Assembly (NCBI GenBank): GCA_020633055.1
Contig: JACKEJ010000006.1
Location: 744,001-808,000, forward strand
Origin: Sandaracinaceae bacterium
GTDB lineage: Bacteria; Myxococcota_A; Polyangia; Polyangiales; Houyiibacteriaceae
DNA: 64,000 nt
Direction: 5' to 3'
The stretch's first letter is position 1, and every line of letters starts with the position of its first letter. The notes under the pieces were generated by a model. It made no database searches and was not told the DNA's origin. It saw only the letters and a program-made list of their open reading frames with translations. Both the position numbers and the translations under genes were made by a program. Below are positions 23,714 to 33,592 of this stretch, piece by piece.

Positions 23714-26689
23714 TCAGTCGTTGCCGGTGTCCACCGCCTGCGACTCCGCGTCGCTGCGCAGCTCGCTCAGCGTCTCCCCGAGGGCGTTGATGGAGTCACC
23801 GTAGTCCGCCCAGCGCCCCTCACGCTGCGCCCGTAGCGCGCGCTCGTACAGCTGGTGGGCACGCACACGGGGGTCTGTGCTGAGGTCGGGCAGCGTGTCG
23901 TCTCCCTCGTCGGTGGGCGGCGCATCTGCAAGCGTCCCAGCGGGCGCGACCACCCCGGTGGCGGTGTCCGTCGTGCTCGAGGCCGCGCGACCCTCGGCGC
24001 CGGCGTGAGGGGCGCTGGGCGTGCCCCCGAAGAGCTGTCGGATGGCGAGATCCAGCGTGGACTCCATCACGATCTGGTTCTGGTACACCACGATCACGCG
24101 CTTGAGCTCGGGGATGCGCCCAGCGGGCCCCGTGCCGGGCGCGCGTGTCCCCGCCCCCTCACGCGACGAGCGCAGGTACAGGGGGGCCACGTAGATCAGC
24201 GACTCCTCGATGGGGATGACCAACAGCGTGCCGAACAGCGCCTGCGACCCGCGCTGGTCCCACAACGACACCTGTCGTGAGATCTCCGCGTCCTGGTGGA
24301 TGCGGTTCATGATCTGCTGCGGACCGAACACCAGCCGGTCGCGCGGGAGCTTGTACACCACCAGCTCGCCCCGGTGCTCGCCGTCGCTGCGCGCCACCAT
24401 CCACGCGGCCAGGTTTTCTTTGCGCTTGGGGGTGTACGGCAGCATCAGGATGAACTCCTCCTGCTGCTCCCCCGGCAGGCGCATGACCGTGTAGTAGGGC
24501 GCCATGGCCTGCGACGCGTCCGCCCGCGTGAGCTGCGGGATCTCCCACTGGTCCTCGCGGTTGTAGACCAGCTCGGGCTCGCTCATGTGGTACGTGGTGA
24601 ACATCCGCGTCTGGACCCCGAAGAGGTCCTCGGGGTAGCGCAGGTGCCGCTGCAGGTCGTCGGGCATGTCGCTCAGGTCGCGGAAGAGCTCTGGGAACAT
24701 GTGGCGGTAGGTCGAGAGCACGGGGTCCGACGGGTCGTTGACGTAGTAGTCCACCGTTCCGTCGTAGGCGTCGATCACCACCTTCACGGCGTTGCGCATG
24801 TAGTTGGTGCCGTCGGCCAGGGGCTGCGCGTAGGGGTAGCGGTCGCTCTGTGTGTACGCGTCCAGGATCCACACCAAGGACCCGTTGTCGCGCAGCACCA
24901 CGTACGGGTCCCGGTCGTACGTCAGGAAGGGCGCGATGCGCTCCGCCCGCTGGCGGATGTTCCTGTACAGCAACACCCGGCTGTCTTCGGTGATGTCGTT
25001 GCTGAGGAGCAGCTTGAGCTGCCCCAACCGCAGCCCCACCAGCAGCTGTGTCCAGACCGAGTCCAGGCGCACGCCAGCGCGCCCGGTGTACGTGGTGAAG
25101 ACGTTCTCGTCGCCCGCGGGGTGGTCGAACTCGTCGTTGCGCGTGCGGACGAAGACGTGGTCGTTGCTCAGCTCGCCGAAGTAGATGCCTGGGCGCGTGA
25201 CCTCGAACGTCGTGCCCTCGACCGCCTGTGGCGGGATGTCCTGGACGTAGAGCACGGGCAGGCCCTCGGGGGTGGCCTGGTTCACCGGGCCGAGGGTCAG
25301 GCCGTAGCCGTGGGTGAACGTGAAGCGCTCGTTGATCCACGTGCGCGATGGCAGCGCTTCTGCCTGCAGCTCGCGGGGCGAGAGCATGATCTGGCGGAGC
25401 TGACCGTTCACGACGTAGCGGTCGTTGTCGACGGACTCGAAGTCGTAGTACGTGCGGATCTCTTGGATCTGCGCGAACGTGTCCAGCAACTCGCGGTGGT
25501 CCCAGAGCCGAACGTTGTCGAGCGTGCCTTGGTTGTTCGCGATGTCCTCGGGCGTGAGCGCGCGTGCCGTGTTCAGGTCACGCACGGTGACGTTGTCGAG
25601 CCCGTACGCGTGGCGTGTGGCGGCGATGTTGTGCGCGATGAAGGGCGCCTCACGCTGCGCCTCGTTGGGCTGCACGCTGAAGCGCTCCACCAGCGCCGGG
25701 TACACGCGCACCGCCAGCAGGTCCGTCCCGATGACCAGGCCGAGGGCCACGCCGACGAGGACGAGACGCTGGCGGGTCGCGCTCACGAGCACCAGCACCG
25801 CCGCGACGACGGCGACGCCGGAGAGCAGCAACAACGCGGGCAGCTTGGCGTGGACGTCGGCATAGCTGGCGCCCGCCACCGGCCCCTGGTCGGAGAAGAG
25901 CAGCTCGAAGCGGTCGAGCCAAGCCCCGACGGCGAGCAGCACGAGGAACGAGGCGAGCAGCGCGCTGCCATGCACCCGCACGCGTCGATGAGCCCGGAGC
26001 TTGCCGACGTCGAGCACCACGCCGCCACGCAGCGCGTAGACCGCGGCCGTCAGCAGCCCGCTCATGACCACCGCGGCCTGGACCGCGCCGAACACCGCGG
26101 TCAACGCGGGCAGATCGAAGAAGTAGAAGCTCAGGTCGCGCCCGAAGATGGGGTCCTGCCGCCCGAACGCCACGCCCTGCACGTACTTGGAATAGACCTC
26201 CCAGTCGCGCGCGGCGACCATGCCATAGAGTACCCCCGCGAGGGTGGACACGGGGCTGACGATGCGCGGCGCCCAGTCGCCGAGGTCCAGCTGCGGCGTG
26301 GGGAGCCCGTTCGGGGTGCGTGGCCGGGGCGAGGTGAAGCCGTTCGACAGGCGCAGCGCGAGCCTGCCCTGCGCATAGAGGAAGCCCGCGAACCCCAGTC
26401 CAGAGAGGACGCCCACCGTGAGCTGTGTGCGCAGGATGGTAGCGTAGACCGCGCCGTGGCCGAGGGAACGGAACCAGCGAAGGTCGATGTACACGCCGGC
26501 CCAGAGAGGGAGGAACACCGACAGAAGCAGCGCGCCGACCAGGAAGCTCAGCGCGAGGGAGGGGCGCGGGGGCTCTCGTTTCGGATACTGCGGCATGCCT
26601 GCGGGGCGTCGCGGGGCTCCACCCGTCTTCGCGACAGGGGGTTCCCGTATCACGGGGAGGGTGCCGCTGCCAGCGCCCCCCGGGACCAT
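23714..26689 (-). CDS. UPF0182 family membrane protein
   Basis: A 991-residue protein of the UPF0182 family, close to the usual family length. The N-terminal third has seven hydrophobic segments (beginning LSFLVGALLLSVFLPLWAGVY and containing YIDLRWFRSLGHGAVYAT, a family hallmark). The long C-terminal part is soluble and probably periplasmic, with RTWINERFTFTHGYGLTLGPVN and YPYAQPLADGTNYMRNAVKVVIDAYDG-type segments typical of the family. The start may be ATG 26689 (as given) or ATG 26596. Function is unknown. It follows the ABC exporter gene by 6 bases, so the two are likely co-transcribed. Confidence 0.93.
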   Translation of the reverse strand: MVPGGAGSGTLPVIREPPVAKTGGAPRRPAGMPQYPKREPPRPSLALSFLVGALLLSVFLPLWAGVYIDLRWFRSLGHGAVYATILRTQLTVGVLSGLGFAGFLYAQGRLALRLSNGFTSPRPRTPNGLPTPQLDLGDWAPRIVSPVSTLAGVLYGMVAARDWEVYSKYVQGVAFGRQDPIFGRDLSFYFFDLPALTAVFGAVQAAVVMSGLLTAAVYALRGGVVLDVGKLRAHRRVRVHGSALLASFLVLLAVGAWLDRFELLFSDQGPVAGASYADVHAKLPALLLLSGVAVVAAVLVLVSATRQRLVLVGVALGLVIGTDLLAVRVYPALVERFSVQPNEAQREAPFIAHNIAATRHAYGLDNVTVRDLNTARALTPEDIANNQGTLDNVRLWDHRELLDTFAQIQEIRTYYDFESVDNDRYVVNGQLRQIMLSPRELQAEALPSRTWINERFTFTHGYGLTLGPVNQATPEGLPVLYVQDIPPQAVEGTTFEVTRPGIYFGELSNDHVFVRTRNDEFDHPAGDENVFTTYTGRAGVRLDSVWTQLLVGLRLGQLKLLLSNDITEDSRVLLYRNIRQRAERIAPFLTYDRDPYVVLRDNGSLVWILDAYTQSDRYPYAQPLADGTNYMRNAVKVVIDAYDGTVDYYVNDPSDPVLSTYRHMFPELFRDLSDMPDDLQRHLRYPEDLFGVQTRMFTTYHMSEPELVYNREDQWEIPQLTRADASQAMAPYYTVMRLPGEQQEEFILMLPYTPKRKENLAAWMVARSDGEHRGELVVYKLPRDRLVFGPQQIMNRIHQDAEISRQVSLWDQRGSQALFGTLLVIPIEESLIYVAPLYLRSSREGAGTRAPGTGPAGRIPELKRVIVVYQNQIVMESTLDLAIRQLFGGTPSAPHAGAEGRAASSTTDTATGVVAPAGTLADAPPTDEGDDTLPDLSTDPRVRAHQLYERALRAQREGRWADYGDSINALGETLSELRSDAESQAVDTGND

Positions 26690-26695
26690 CGGCCC

Positions 26696-28483
26696 TCAGT
26701 GCGACGGCAGCTCGCCCGTCTGGACGCGCCACAGTGCAGCGTACACGCCGTCCAGCGCGAGCAGCTCCTCGTGGCGCCCGGACTCCACCACGCGGCCCTC
26801 GCTGAGCACGTCGATGCGGTCCGCCGCACGGATGGTGGACAGTCGGTGTGCGATGACGACGGTCGTGCGCCCGCGGCTCACCTCGGCCAGGGAGCGCTGG
26901 ATGGCGGCCTCGGTCTCGTTGTCCACAGCGGAGGTCGCCTCGTCGAACACGAGGATGGGCGGGTCCTTCAGGATGGCGCGCGCGATGGACAGGCGCTGCT
27001 GCTGCCCGCCCGACAGCTTCTGGCCGCGCTCGCCCACGACCGTGTCGAGCCCTTCGGGCAGCGCCTCGATGAACTCCAGCGCCTCGGCCTTGCGGGCGGC
27101 CTCGAGGATCTGCTCGTCGGTCGCGTCCAGCTTTCCGTAAGCGATGTTCTCGCGGACCGTGCCGTGGAACAGGAACACGTCCTGGCTGACCAGCCCGACG
27201 GCGTCCCGCAGCGAGCGCAGGGTGAGACCCGGCAGGGCGTGGTCGTCGAGCGTGATGCTGCCCCGCGTGGGGTCGTAGAAGCGCAGCAGCAGCTTCACCA
27301 GTGTGGACTTGCCAGAGCCGGTCGCGCCCACCACGGCCACGGTCTGACCGGCGGGTACTTCCAGGTCGAGGCCCTGCAGCACCGGCACGTCCGGGCGGTA
27401 GGCGAAGTGCACGTCCCGCAGCGAGAGCGCGCCGCGCACGTCGCCGAGTGCCAGCGCACGCTCACCGTCGACCAGGGCGCGCTGCGTGTCGAGCAAATCG
27501 AGCGCCCGTGTCGTGGACGCCATGGCGCGCTGGTACAGGTCGAAGGTCTCGCCCAGGCGCGTGAGCGGCCACAGGAGGCGCTGCGTGAGGAACACCAGCA
27601 CCGAGAACGACCCGATGGCGAGCGTACCCGCGAGCGCCAGGTGACCGCCCGCGATCAACGTGGCCACGAAGCCCACCACGATGACCATCCGGATGATGGG
27701 CACGAAGGCCGCGCTGAGGCGGATGGCGTCCTGGTTCACGGCCTCGTAGCCACGGCTCTCCTTCTCGAGGCGCGAGAGCTCGTGCGCTTCGTTGGTGAAG
27801 CTCTTGATGGTGCGGATGCCGCCGAGGTTGATGGCCAGCCGGCTGTTCAGCGAGCCCACCTTCTCACGCACCCGCGCGTAGCGCGGGATGAGGAGCGCCT
27901 GGTAGCGAAACGAGCCGAACAGCACGAACGGCACGGGCAGGAACGCGAGGACCGCGACCGTGGGTGCGAGCGCGAAGAACACCGCGCCGATGACGAGCAC
28001 CGTGGTGCCCACCTGGATGAGCTCGTTGGCGCCCGTGTCCAGGAAGCGCTCCAGCTGGTTCACGTCGTCGTTGAGCACGCTCATGAGCTCGCCCGTGCCG
28101 CGTTCCTCGAACCACGCAACGTCGAGCGACTGCACGTGGTCGTACAGCTCGATGCGCAGCTGGTGCTGGATGGTCTGCGCGAGGTTGCGCCAGGCCACCT
28201 GGAACAGGTACTCGAACACCGACTCGAGACCCCAGATGACGATGGTCAGCAGCGCCAGGGCCCACAGCTGGTGCACCGGGTCCACCACGCCAACGCGGGC
28301 GAGCAGCGACTCTTCACGCGTGACGACGACGTCCACGGCGGCGCCGATGAGCAGCGGCGGGGCCAGGTCGAACAGCTTGTTCAAGAACGAGTAGGCCGCC
28401 GCCATGCGCACGCGCGCGCGCTGCGGGCGCGCATAGGCCAACAGCCGCGCGAGGGGCCGGTCGCTCGTCGGGGTGGGGGACAT
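26696..28483 (-). CDS. ABC transporter, exporter type (membrane and ATPase domains fused)
   Basis: A 595-residue half-transporter of the MsbA/LmrA type. Six membrane helices occupy residues about 25-310 and the ATPase domain the rest. Walker A is GATGSGKST, the signature LSGGQQQRLSIARA, Walker B ILVFDEATSAVD, and the H-loop is in VVIAHRLST. I start it at ATG 28483 (MSPTPTSDRPLARLL); longer frames run into the divergent TerC gene. It should work as a homodimer in the inner membrane. The substrate cannot be inferred. It is followed by the UPF0182 gene after 6 bases. Confidence 0.94.
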   Translation of the reverse strand: MSPTPTSDRPLARLLAYARPQRARVRMAAAYSFLNKLFDLAPPLLIGAAVDVVVTREESLLARVGVVDPVHQLWALALLTIVIWGLESVFEYLFQVAWRNLAQTIQHQLRIELYDHVQSLDVAWFEERGTGELMSVLNDDVNQLERFLDTGANELIQVGTTVLVIGAVFFALAPTVAVLAFLPVPFVLFGSFRYQALLIPRYARVREKVGSLNSRLAINLGGIRTIKSFTNEAHELSRLEKESRGYEAVNQDAIRLSAAFVPIIRMVIVVGFVATLIAGGHLALAGTLAIGSFSVLVFLTQRLLWPLTRLGETFDLYQRAMASTTRALDLLDTQRALVDGERALALGDVRGALSLRDVHFAYRPDVPVLQGLDLEVPAGQTVAVVGATGSGKSTLVKLLLRFYDPTRGSITLDDHALPGLTLRSLRDAVGLVSQDVFLFHGTVRENIAYGKLDATDEQILEAARKAEALEFIEALPEGLDTVVGERGQKLSGGQQQRLSIARAILKDPPILVFDEATSAVDNETEAAIQRSLAEVSRGRTTVVIAHRLSTIRAADRIDVLSEGRVVESGRHEELLALDGVYAALWRVQTGELPSH

Positions 28484-28529
28484 GCCGCTTGATAGCCGCC
28501 ATGGACCGGCTGCGCTACCGTCCCGCTCC

Positions 28530-29249
28530 ATGGACGCGACCGTGATCGATGCTCTCCTGGCCCTGCTGACCCTGACGTCGATGGAGGTCGTCCTGGGCAT
28601 CGACAACGTGATCTTCATCGCGATCCTCGTGGCGCGCGTGCCAGACGAGCAGCGTGAGCGGCTGCGACGGGCCGGGCTGGTGTTGGCGCTCGGCATGCGC
28701 ATCGGGCTCCTGATGGCCATCGAGTGGATCATGAGCCTGACCGACACGGTGCTGAGCGTGGCCGGGAACGACCTGTCGGGGCGGGACCTGATCCTGCTGG
28801 CGGGCGGGGCGTTCCTCATCGCGAAGAGCACCCACGAGATCCACGACAAGGTGGAGGGGGCCGCGCGCCAGGACGACGAGACGCCCAAGGTCGCGGCCGG
28901 CGCCGCCTCGGTGCTTGCTCAGATCATCATGGTGGACGTCGTGTTCTCGCTCGACTCCGTGATCACCGCGGTCGGGATGGCGGACCAAGTGTGGGTCATG
29001 GTGGTGGCCATGATCGTGGCGACGGTGGTGATGCTGATCTCGGCCAAGCCCATCGGCGACTTCGTCGAGAAGCACCCGACGCTGAAGGTGCTCGCGCTCG
29101 CGTTCTTGATCCTGATCGGCGTGATGCTGGTGGCCGAGGGGCTCGGACACCACGTGAGCAAGGGCTACATCTACTTCGCCATGGCGTTCAGCCTGGTCGT
29201 GGAGATCATCAACATGCGGGTCAGGAAGCCCGCGGCGTCCGCGTCATGA
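28530..29249 (+). CDS. TerC family integral membrane protein
   Basis: A 239-residue protein with about seven membrane helices. The two TerC signatures are present: SMEVVLGIDNVIFIAIL near the N-terminus and MVDVVFSLDSVITAVGM in the middle, both with the conserved acidic residues in the membrane. I start it at ATG 28530, which gives the usual TerC N-terminus; an in-frame ATG at 28473 would overlap the divergent ABC gene. TerC/Alx-type proteins are linked to metal export (manganese) and co-translocational metallation of exoenzymes. No other ter genes are near, so tellurite resistance is not indicated. Confidence 0.93.
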   Translation: MDATVIDALLALLTLTSMEVVLGIDNVIFIAILVARVPDEQRERLRRAGLVLALGMRIGLLMAIEWIMSLTDTVLSVAGNDLSGRDLILLAGGAFLIAKSTHEIHDKVEGAARQDDETPKVAAGAASVLAQIIMVDVVFSLDSVITAVGMADQVWVMVVAMIVATVVMLISAKPIGDFVEKHPTLKVLALAFLILIGVMLVAEGLGHHVSKGYIYFAMAFSLVVEIINMRVRKPAASAS

Positions 29250-29286
29250 GCGCGGCGCCGGACGGGGGCGGTCGGGCGTCCGACCT

Positions 29287-29736
29287 TCAGGCGCTACGGC
29301 GCACTCGCCGGGCTGCATCGAGCAGCTCGCGCACGCCGGACATGCCCGCGCGCTCACCGCACTCAGTGAGGTAGGCGAAGCCCTCCTCGACGGTGCCGAC
29401 GGCCTTGGTGGGGCAGGCCGGCTCCACCAACCACAGCACGGCCGTGAGTGCGCCGCGGATGAGGGCGTTGTCCACCACGATGGCCATCCCCGCCGTGTAT
29501 CGGCCGCTGCTCGCCTGCGACTCTTTCAGCCAGTCACCGAACAGCTTGCGTTGTGTCGCCGGCATGGCGTGACCATTGCGCGCATCGCAGAGCATCAGGT
29601 GTTTGGAGCGCCGGGCCAGCATCTGACGCTGCCCTTCGATGAAGCGCAGCACCTCCTCGTCCGGCACACGCTGGCTCGGGATGGTCACCAGCACGAAGGG
29701 GTACTGTGAGGTGTCGGTGTCGAAACGGTCCTGCAT
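29287..29736 (-). CDS. Hypothetical protein, 149 residues
   Basis: A soluble protein starting MQDRFDTDTSQYPFVLV at ATG 29736, preceded by a G-run (GGGGGGCC). The pattern of short beta strand, helix and a central HLMLCDARNGHAMP segment reminds me of the SpoIIAA/STAS-like proteins of myxobacteria, with PATQRKLFGDWLKE after it, but this is not firm. It lies between TerC (convergent) and the tRNA-Cys gene (same strand, upstream). Confidence 0.65.
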   Translation of the reverse strand: MQDRFDTDTSQYPFVLVTIPSQRVPDEEVLRFIEGQRQMLARRSKHLMLCDARNGHAMPATQRKLFGDWLKESQASSGRYTAGMAIVVDNALIRGALTAVLWLVEPACPTKAVGTVEEGFAYLTECGERAGMSGVRELLDAARRVRRSA

Positions 29737-29819
29737 GTGGCCCCCCCAGCTTACCCCCGATTCCGTCAGGCGTCGCGCCTCCTCCCCCGAACGCCGAAGA
29801 ACACGGGCGAGGGGCGCGG

Positions 29820-29894
29820 TGGAGGTGCCGACCGGATTCGAACCGGTGTGTGACGGTTTTGCAAACCGTTGCCTAACCACTTGGCTACGGCACC
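29820..29894 (-). tRNA. tRNA-Cys (anticodon GCA), CCA encoded
   Basis: Read on the minus strand, a full cloverleaf is visible. The 7-bp acceptor stem is GGTGCCG / CGGCACC, the anticodon stem ACGGT / ACCGT encloses the loop TTGCAAA with anticodon GCA (29860-29862), and the T loop is GGTTCGAATCC. The discriminator base is U (29823), the universal tRNA-Cys identity base. The CCA end is encoded at 29820-29822. Confidence 0.97.
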
Positions 29895-29906
29895 AACGAG
29901 GGCGGA

Positions 29907-29935
29907 CTCATACCGTCCCGCGTGGCGCTTGTCCA
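29907..29935 (-). promoter_or_regulatory. Promoter of tRNA-Cys
   Basis: On the minus strand TGGACA (29935-29930) and TATGAG (29912-29907) are separated by 17 bases. The -10 element ends 12 bases before the mature tRNA. The -35 matches 5 of 6 consensus bases. Confidence 0.6.
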
Positions 29936-30069
29936 TAGTCTTGCGCCAGGAAAGCGCAGGAGCCGTCGAAGCCCCCCCGTGCGCATGGCTGCCCGGAACC
30001 AGGCGCTGGCGTGGTGGGCATGCGGGGGCTCCGCTTGAGTGTCCGTCCGCCCCGCGGTAGCCCTGCGTG

Positions 30070-30600
30070 ATGCGCCGCTCCCACGTCTTGCTCTTCGCCC
30101 TGCTGACGTTGCTGTCCGCGACCACCCTCGCCCAAGACATCCCCGTCCCGGCAGGTAACCGCCGGAGCTTGCGCGAGGCCCCACCGCGCCCTGGGCCCGG
30201 CGACGTCGAGGAGCGCTCCCGGGCGCTCTTGGCCGCCATCCTGGCGGACGACCCGGCGCTGACCACGGACTTCTTCATGTCGCGTGAGGTGTTCCGCGCC
30301 ATCAAGGGCATCTCCGACCCGGACGGACTCTACGACCGCATCGTCCGCATGTTCCAGAACGACATTCACACGCTGCACGGGCAGGTGCCGGCGGACGCAC
30401 AGTTCGTGCGCTTCGAGTTCTCCACCCGTCGCGGCTGGGTGGGGCTGCGCGAAGAGTCGAACCGGCTGCCCTACTGGGCGCAGCGGCACAACCACATCGT
30501 CTACCAGAGCGGAGGCGCGGAAGGGCGGATCGAGGTGCGCACCATGATCGCGTGGGACGAGCGCTGGTACATCACGCACCTCTCGGAATTCCGGCATTGA
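30070..30600 (+). CDS. Exported hypothetical protein
   Basis: A 176-residue protein with a clear Sec signal peptide (RRSHVLLFALLTLLSATTLAQ, cut after LAQ). The start may be ATG 30070 or the adjacent GTG 30067. The mature protein begins with a Pro-rich stretch, then helices with LAAILADDPALTTDFFMSREVFRAI and a C-terminal beta-rich part (VRTMIAWDERWYITHLSEF). This pattern is common in small periplasmic proteins of this phylum that I cannot name. It is followed 46 bases later by a lipoprotein gene on the same strand. Confidence 0.75.
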   Translation: MRRSHVLLFALLTLLSATTLAQDIPVPAGNRRSLREAPPRPGPGDVEERSRALLAAILADDPALTTDFFMSREVFRAIKGISDPDGLYDRIVRMFQNDIHTLHGQVPADAQFVRFEFSTRRGWVGLREESNRLPYWAQRHNHIVYQSGGAEGRIEVRTMIAWDERWYITHLSEFRH

Positions 30601-30646
30601 CCCAGCGGGCGGGCTCCGCTGCAATGGGCGTCTTCTCGGAGACCCC

Positions 30647-32845
30647 ATGCTCGTCACCTCTCGTCCTCGCTCCGCACGCTCCCGCGCAACGCTCTGCGGG
30701 TCCCTCGGCCTGCTCGTCGTCGCCTCCTCGCTCGTCGCCTGCGGTGGTGCGCCGAGCGCCGCCCTCACCCGCGGCACGCTGCCGACGGCCGAGACGTCGC
30801 TGCTCGACCTGGTGCCGCGCGACGCGTTCTTCGCGGGGCGCCTCGACGTAGGCGCGCTACGCGGGACGCCGCACTGGGACGCGATCCTGGCCCAGCTCCA
30901 GCGCGAAGACCAGGCCATCGCCGAGCTCGCCGCCGACACCGGACACATGTACTTCGCGGTGGGGGGCCTGGTGCCGGTGCCCGCGCCTCCGCCCCCGTAC
31001 GATGCGGAGGGCAACTACCGCTCGGCGCCGCCTTGGGCCGACCTCGCGCGCAGCCTGCACGGGCGCCTCCCCAAGCTCGTGGCCATCGCCGACGGAGGCG
31101 CTGCGCGGGCCTGTCGGCTGGCCAGCGAAGGGCTGGATGGGACGGAGCGACGGGGCTTCCGTGTGGTCGACATGAACGGTGTCGCGCTGGTCATGCGCGG
31201 GGACTCCTTCTGCGCCATGACGTGGACTCCGCTGGTGGACGCCCTGCTGGAGGAGAGCGGTCCCACGGCCGACATCGCGGAGCACCTCGTGGCGGGGCCC
31301 GGGGGGATCGCGAGGATGGCGCTGCGCCTGGACAGCCCGGCCGTGGCGGAGATGCTCGCCGACGTCACGTTCGACCCTGCCGCGTCCGAGGCGGAGGTCG
31401 AGATCCCGGAGGGCTTCTCGGACGAGGACGCCGAGCGCTACCGCGCCGACATGCAGGAGAACGCGGCTCGCCAGCAACGGATGGCGAACTTCTCCCGGGC
31501 CGTGCTGCGCCTCGTGACCCATGGGCTCACCGGGGTCAGCTGGCAGATCCGCAGCGAGGGCGACGGCTTCGAGACGCGGACCCAGGTGGTCACCAGCGAC
31601 GAGGGGCGGATGGCCATGTGGCGCGAGCTCACCGAGATCCACTTCGACGTGCTGCGCGCCCTGGTCAGCTATCGCATCGCGAGGGAAGGACACCCCTTCC
31701 TCGTGGAGTTCGTGCGCGATGTGCGCATCGAGGAGCAGCGCGGCGGGTACCAGATCGTGCGTCACACGCGACACGAGGTCATCGCGCGCATGTTGGAGGC
31801 GGCCGTCCCCGAGCCCATCGAGTCCTTCGCCCGGGCCGTCGAGGACCCCGAGGGGCGGGCAGAGGCGGAGCTGCGCATGATGCTCGCCGAGGGGCCGCGC
31901 GACTCGGCGCAGAGCGTCATCGAGTCCATCGAGCCTCACCTGGACTTCGTGCGCGCGCAGCCGGATCCCTACTTCCGCGGGGACATGCTGACCACGCTGG
32001 CGCGGGCCTACGCCGTGCTCGGTCGCTTCGACGACGCGCGCGCGCTGCTCGAGGCCGACCGGGCGCGGCTCGTCAGCCCGCCGAGCGAGCAGGAGCAGTA
32101 CCGCGACCACCAGGCCCGCGACTGGATCGCCAACTACAGCGCGCTCCTGTGCGAGCTGCACCTGGCGCAGGGCAACGCGGAGCGGGCGCTCGAGGCGGTG
32201 AGCGAGGCGGAGCACCCAGAGCACGTGTTCCTGGTCCGGAGCTGCGGCGCGGCCGCCTTGGCGCTGCTGGGCCGCGAGGAGGAGGCGCTCACGCGGCTGG
32301 ACGCGGACACCACCCCCTCGCTCCCCGACTACGGAGTCGCGCGCGTGCGCGTGCTGCTGTTCGCGGGGCAGACCGCCGAGGCGCTCTCCGTGATGCGTGC
32401 CCTTTGCATGGGGCGCGCCGGGAACCCCGTCTGCCAACCGTACGCCGTGCACTTCGCAGACGCGCTGGCGAGCTCGGCCTCCTCCTTGGAGAGCGCGGAG
32501 CCCTCCCTCGGCGCCCTCCGCGGCCGCTACACCCGAGGGAGTGGGGACTTCGAGGCCGACACGCGCGCTGCACGCATCGTGGCCGCCGACTGTGCGTTGC
32601 GGGCGCGGCTCGCGGCCACGGCCGAAGCCACCCGCGAGGTGTGTGCCCAAGCGCTCGCCGAGACGGTGGCGGTGCATGGGGAGACCCACCCCGACGTCGC
32701 CGTCGTGCGCACGGCGTTCGCCACGGCTCTCCAGGCGGGTCGCCAGCGAGCGGAGGCGACCGCGCAGCGCGAGGCCGCGGCGCCCATCATCGAGACGCTC
32801 GGCCCACAGCACCCGCTCCGGGCGCGCCCCCGCCGCGGGCGCTGA
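30647..32845 (+). CDS. Large lipoprotein with C-terminal TPR-like repeats
   Basis: A 732-residue exported protein. The signal ends in a lipobox SLVAC (Cys about 32). The first 400 residues are mixed alpha/beta with MYFAVGGL and LVAIADGGAARACRL segments and resemble no family I know. From about residue 430 it is all-helical with TPR-like pairs: DMLTTLARAYAVLGRFDDARALL, NYSALLCELHLAQGNAERALEAV, and a final tetratricopeptide-like TVAVHGETHPDVAVVRTAFA. A role as a periplasmic scaffold or assembly factor is possible but not shown. Its start is ATG 30647 without a strong ribosome site. Confidence 0.78.
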   Translation: MLVTSRPRSARSRATLCGSLGLLVVASSLVACGGAPSAALTRGTLPTAETSLLDLVPRDAFFAGRLDVGALRGTPHWDAILAQLQREDQAIAELAADTGHMYFAVGGLVPVPAPPPPYDAEGNYRSAPPWADLARSLHGRLPKLVAIADGGAARACRLASEGLDGTERRGFRVVDMNGVALVMRGDSFCAMTWTPLVDALLEESGPTADIAEHLVAGPGGIARMALRLDSPAVAEMLADVTFDPAASEAEVEIPEGFSDEDAERYRADMQENAARQQRMANFSRAVLRLVTHGLTGVSWQIRSEGDGFETRTQVVTSDEGRMAMWRELTEIHFDVLRALVSYRIAREGHPFLVEFVRDVRIEEQRGGYQIVRHTRHEVIARMLEAAVPEPIESFARAVEDPEGRAEAELRMMLAEGPRDSAQSVIESIEPHLDFVRAQPDPYFRGDMLTTLARAYAVLGRFDDARALLEADRARLVSPPSEQEQYRDHQARDWIANYSALLCELHLAQGNAERALEAVSEAEHPEHVFLVRSCGAAALALLGREEEALTRLDADTTPSLPDYGVARVRVLLFAGQTAEALSVMRALCMGRAGNPVCQPYAVHFADALASSASSLESAEPSLGALRGRYTRGSGDFEADTRAARIVAADCALRARLAATAEATREVCAQALAETVAVHGETHPDVAVVRTAFATALQAGRQRAEATAQREAAAPIIETLGPQHPLRARPRRGR

Positions 32846-32933
32846 ACCCGGCGCTGCGTGGCGACCTCGGGCGCAACGGGGTCGCCAGCGCGATGTAAGA
32901 GCCGTTCGTCCACTGGGCTGCTAGCGTGCGGGA

Positions 32934-33536
32934 GTGAGGCACACCGCCACACCGCCCTCCGCCGAGCTCACGGTGACGCTGACCGTCGCAGACATGCTCG
33001 CGAGCATCGCAGCCCAGCTGCGGCTGTCGGGCGTGTCCACGCACCTCGTGATGCTCGTCCCGGTGATGGGGCTGCTGTCCCTCCTGACCGCCTTCTTGTC
33101 GCCCGACCCCGTCGACCGCGCGCACCTGACTTTCCCGCTGGTCACGTTGTCGCTGTCCGTGCTCGGGCCCGTGATCGTCTGGTGGCAGCACCGCACGCTG
33201 ACCCCCGAGGCGCGCACGGTTCGGTTGGCCGTCTCGGAGGACGGCCTCGACTATCGCCTGGGTCGTAGCGTCGTGCACATCGCGTTCGCAGACGTGGAGC
33301 GGGTGGCGTGGACCGCGGCTTCCGTGGCGCTGCGCACCCGACAGCGGGTGGTGGTCAGCCTGCCACGTCGCGTGCTGCGGCCAGAGGTGGCGGCCGTCTT
33401 GGAGGATGCGCTGGCCCCCGCGACGGCGTTGTGCACGCGGGCGCGGCGCGCGGGGATGGTGCGCGTGGTGCTCGTCTTCTGTGCGTTGGTGCTGGGCTTC
33501 ACGGCGTACTTCGTGCTGGTGCGGGCCGCGCCCTGA
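32934..33536 (+). CDS. Small membrane protein, YcxB-like
   Basis: A 200-residue protein starting at GTG 32934. Two hydrophobic segments lie near residues 38-58 and 65-85, then a soluble part (RLAVSEDGLDYRLGRSVVHIAFADVERV) resembling the YcxB domain, and a closing hydrophobic segment (VRVVLVFCALVLGFTAYFVLV). YcxB-type proteins are of unknown function. The assignment is weak. Confidence 0.65.
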   Translation: MRHTATPPSAELTVTLTVADMLASIAAQLRLSGVSTHLVMLVPVMGLLSLLTAFLSPDPVDRAHLTFPLVTLSLSVLGPVIVWWQHRTLTPEARTVRLAVSEDGLDYRLGRSVVHIAFADVERVAWTAASVALRTRQRVVVSLPRRVLRPEVAAVLEDALAPATALCTRARRAGMVRVVLVFCALVLGFTAYFVLVRAAP

Positions 33537-33592
33537 GCCCCCCAAGGCAGGTTGCTCGGGACAGCGACGCGGAATGCGGTCACCCTGAGCGG

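Noticed and set aside
24296..28492. 1398-codon open frame on the plus strand
   Set aside because: It lies antisense to the UPF0182 and ABC exporter genes, which have clear domain motifs. Its translation is rich in His/Val/Arg/Asp, typical of the mirror frame of high-GC genes, and shows no known motif.
28530..29249. Tellurite resistance operon
   Set aside because: Only terC is present; no terA, terB, terD, terE or terZ near it.
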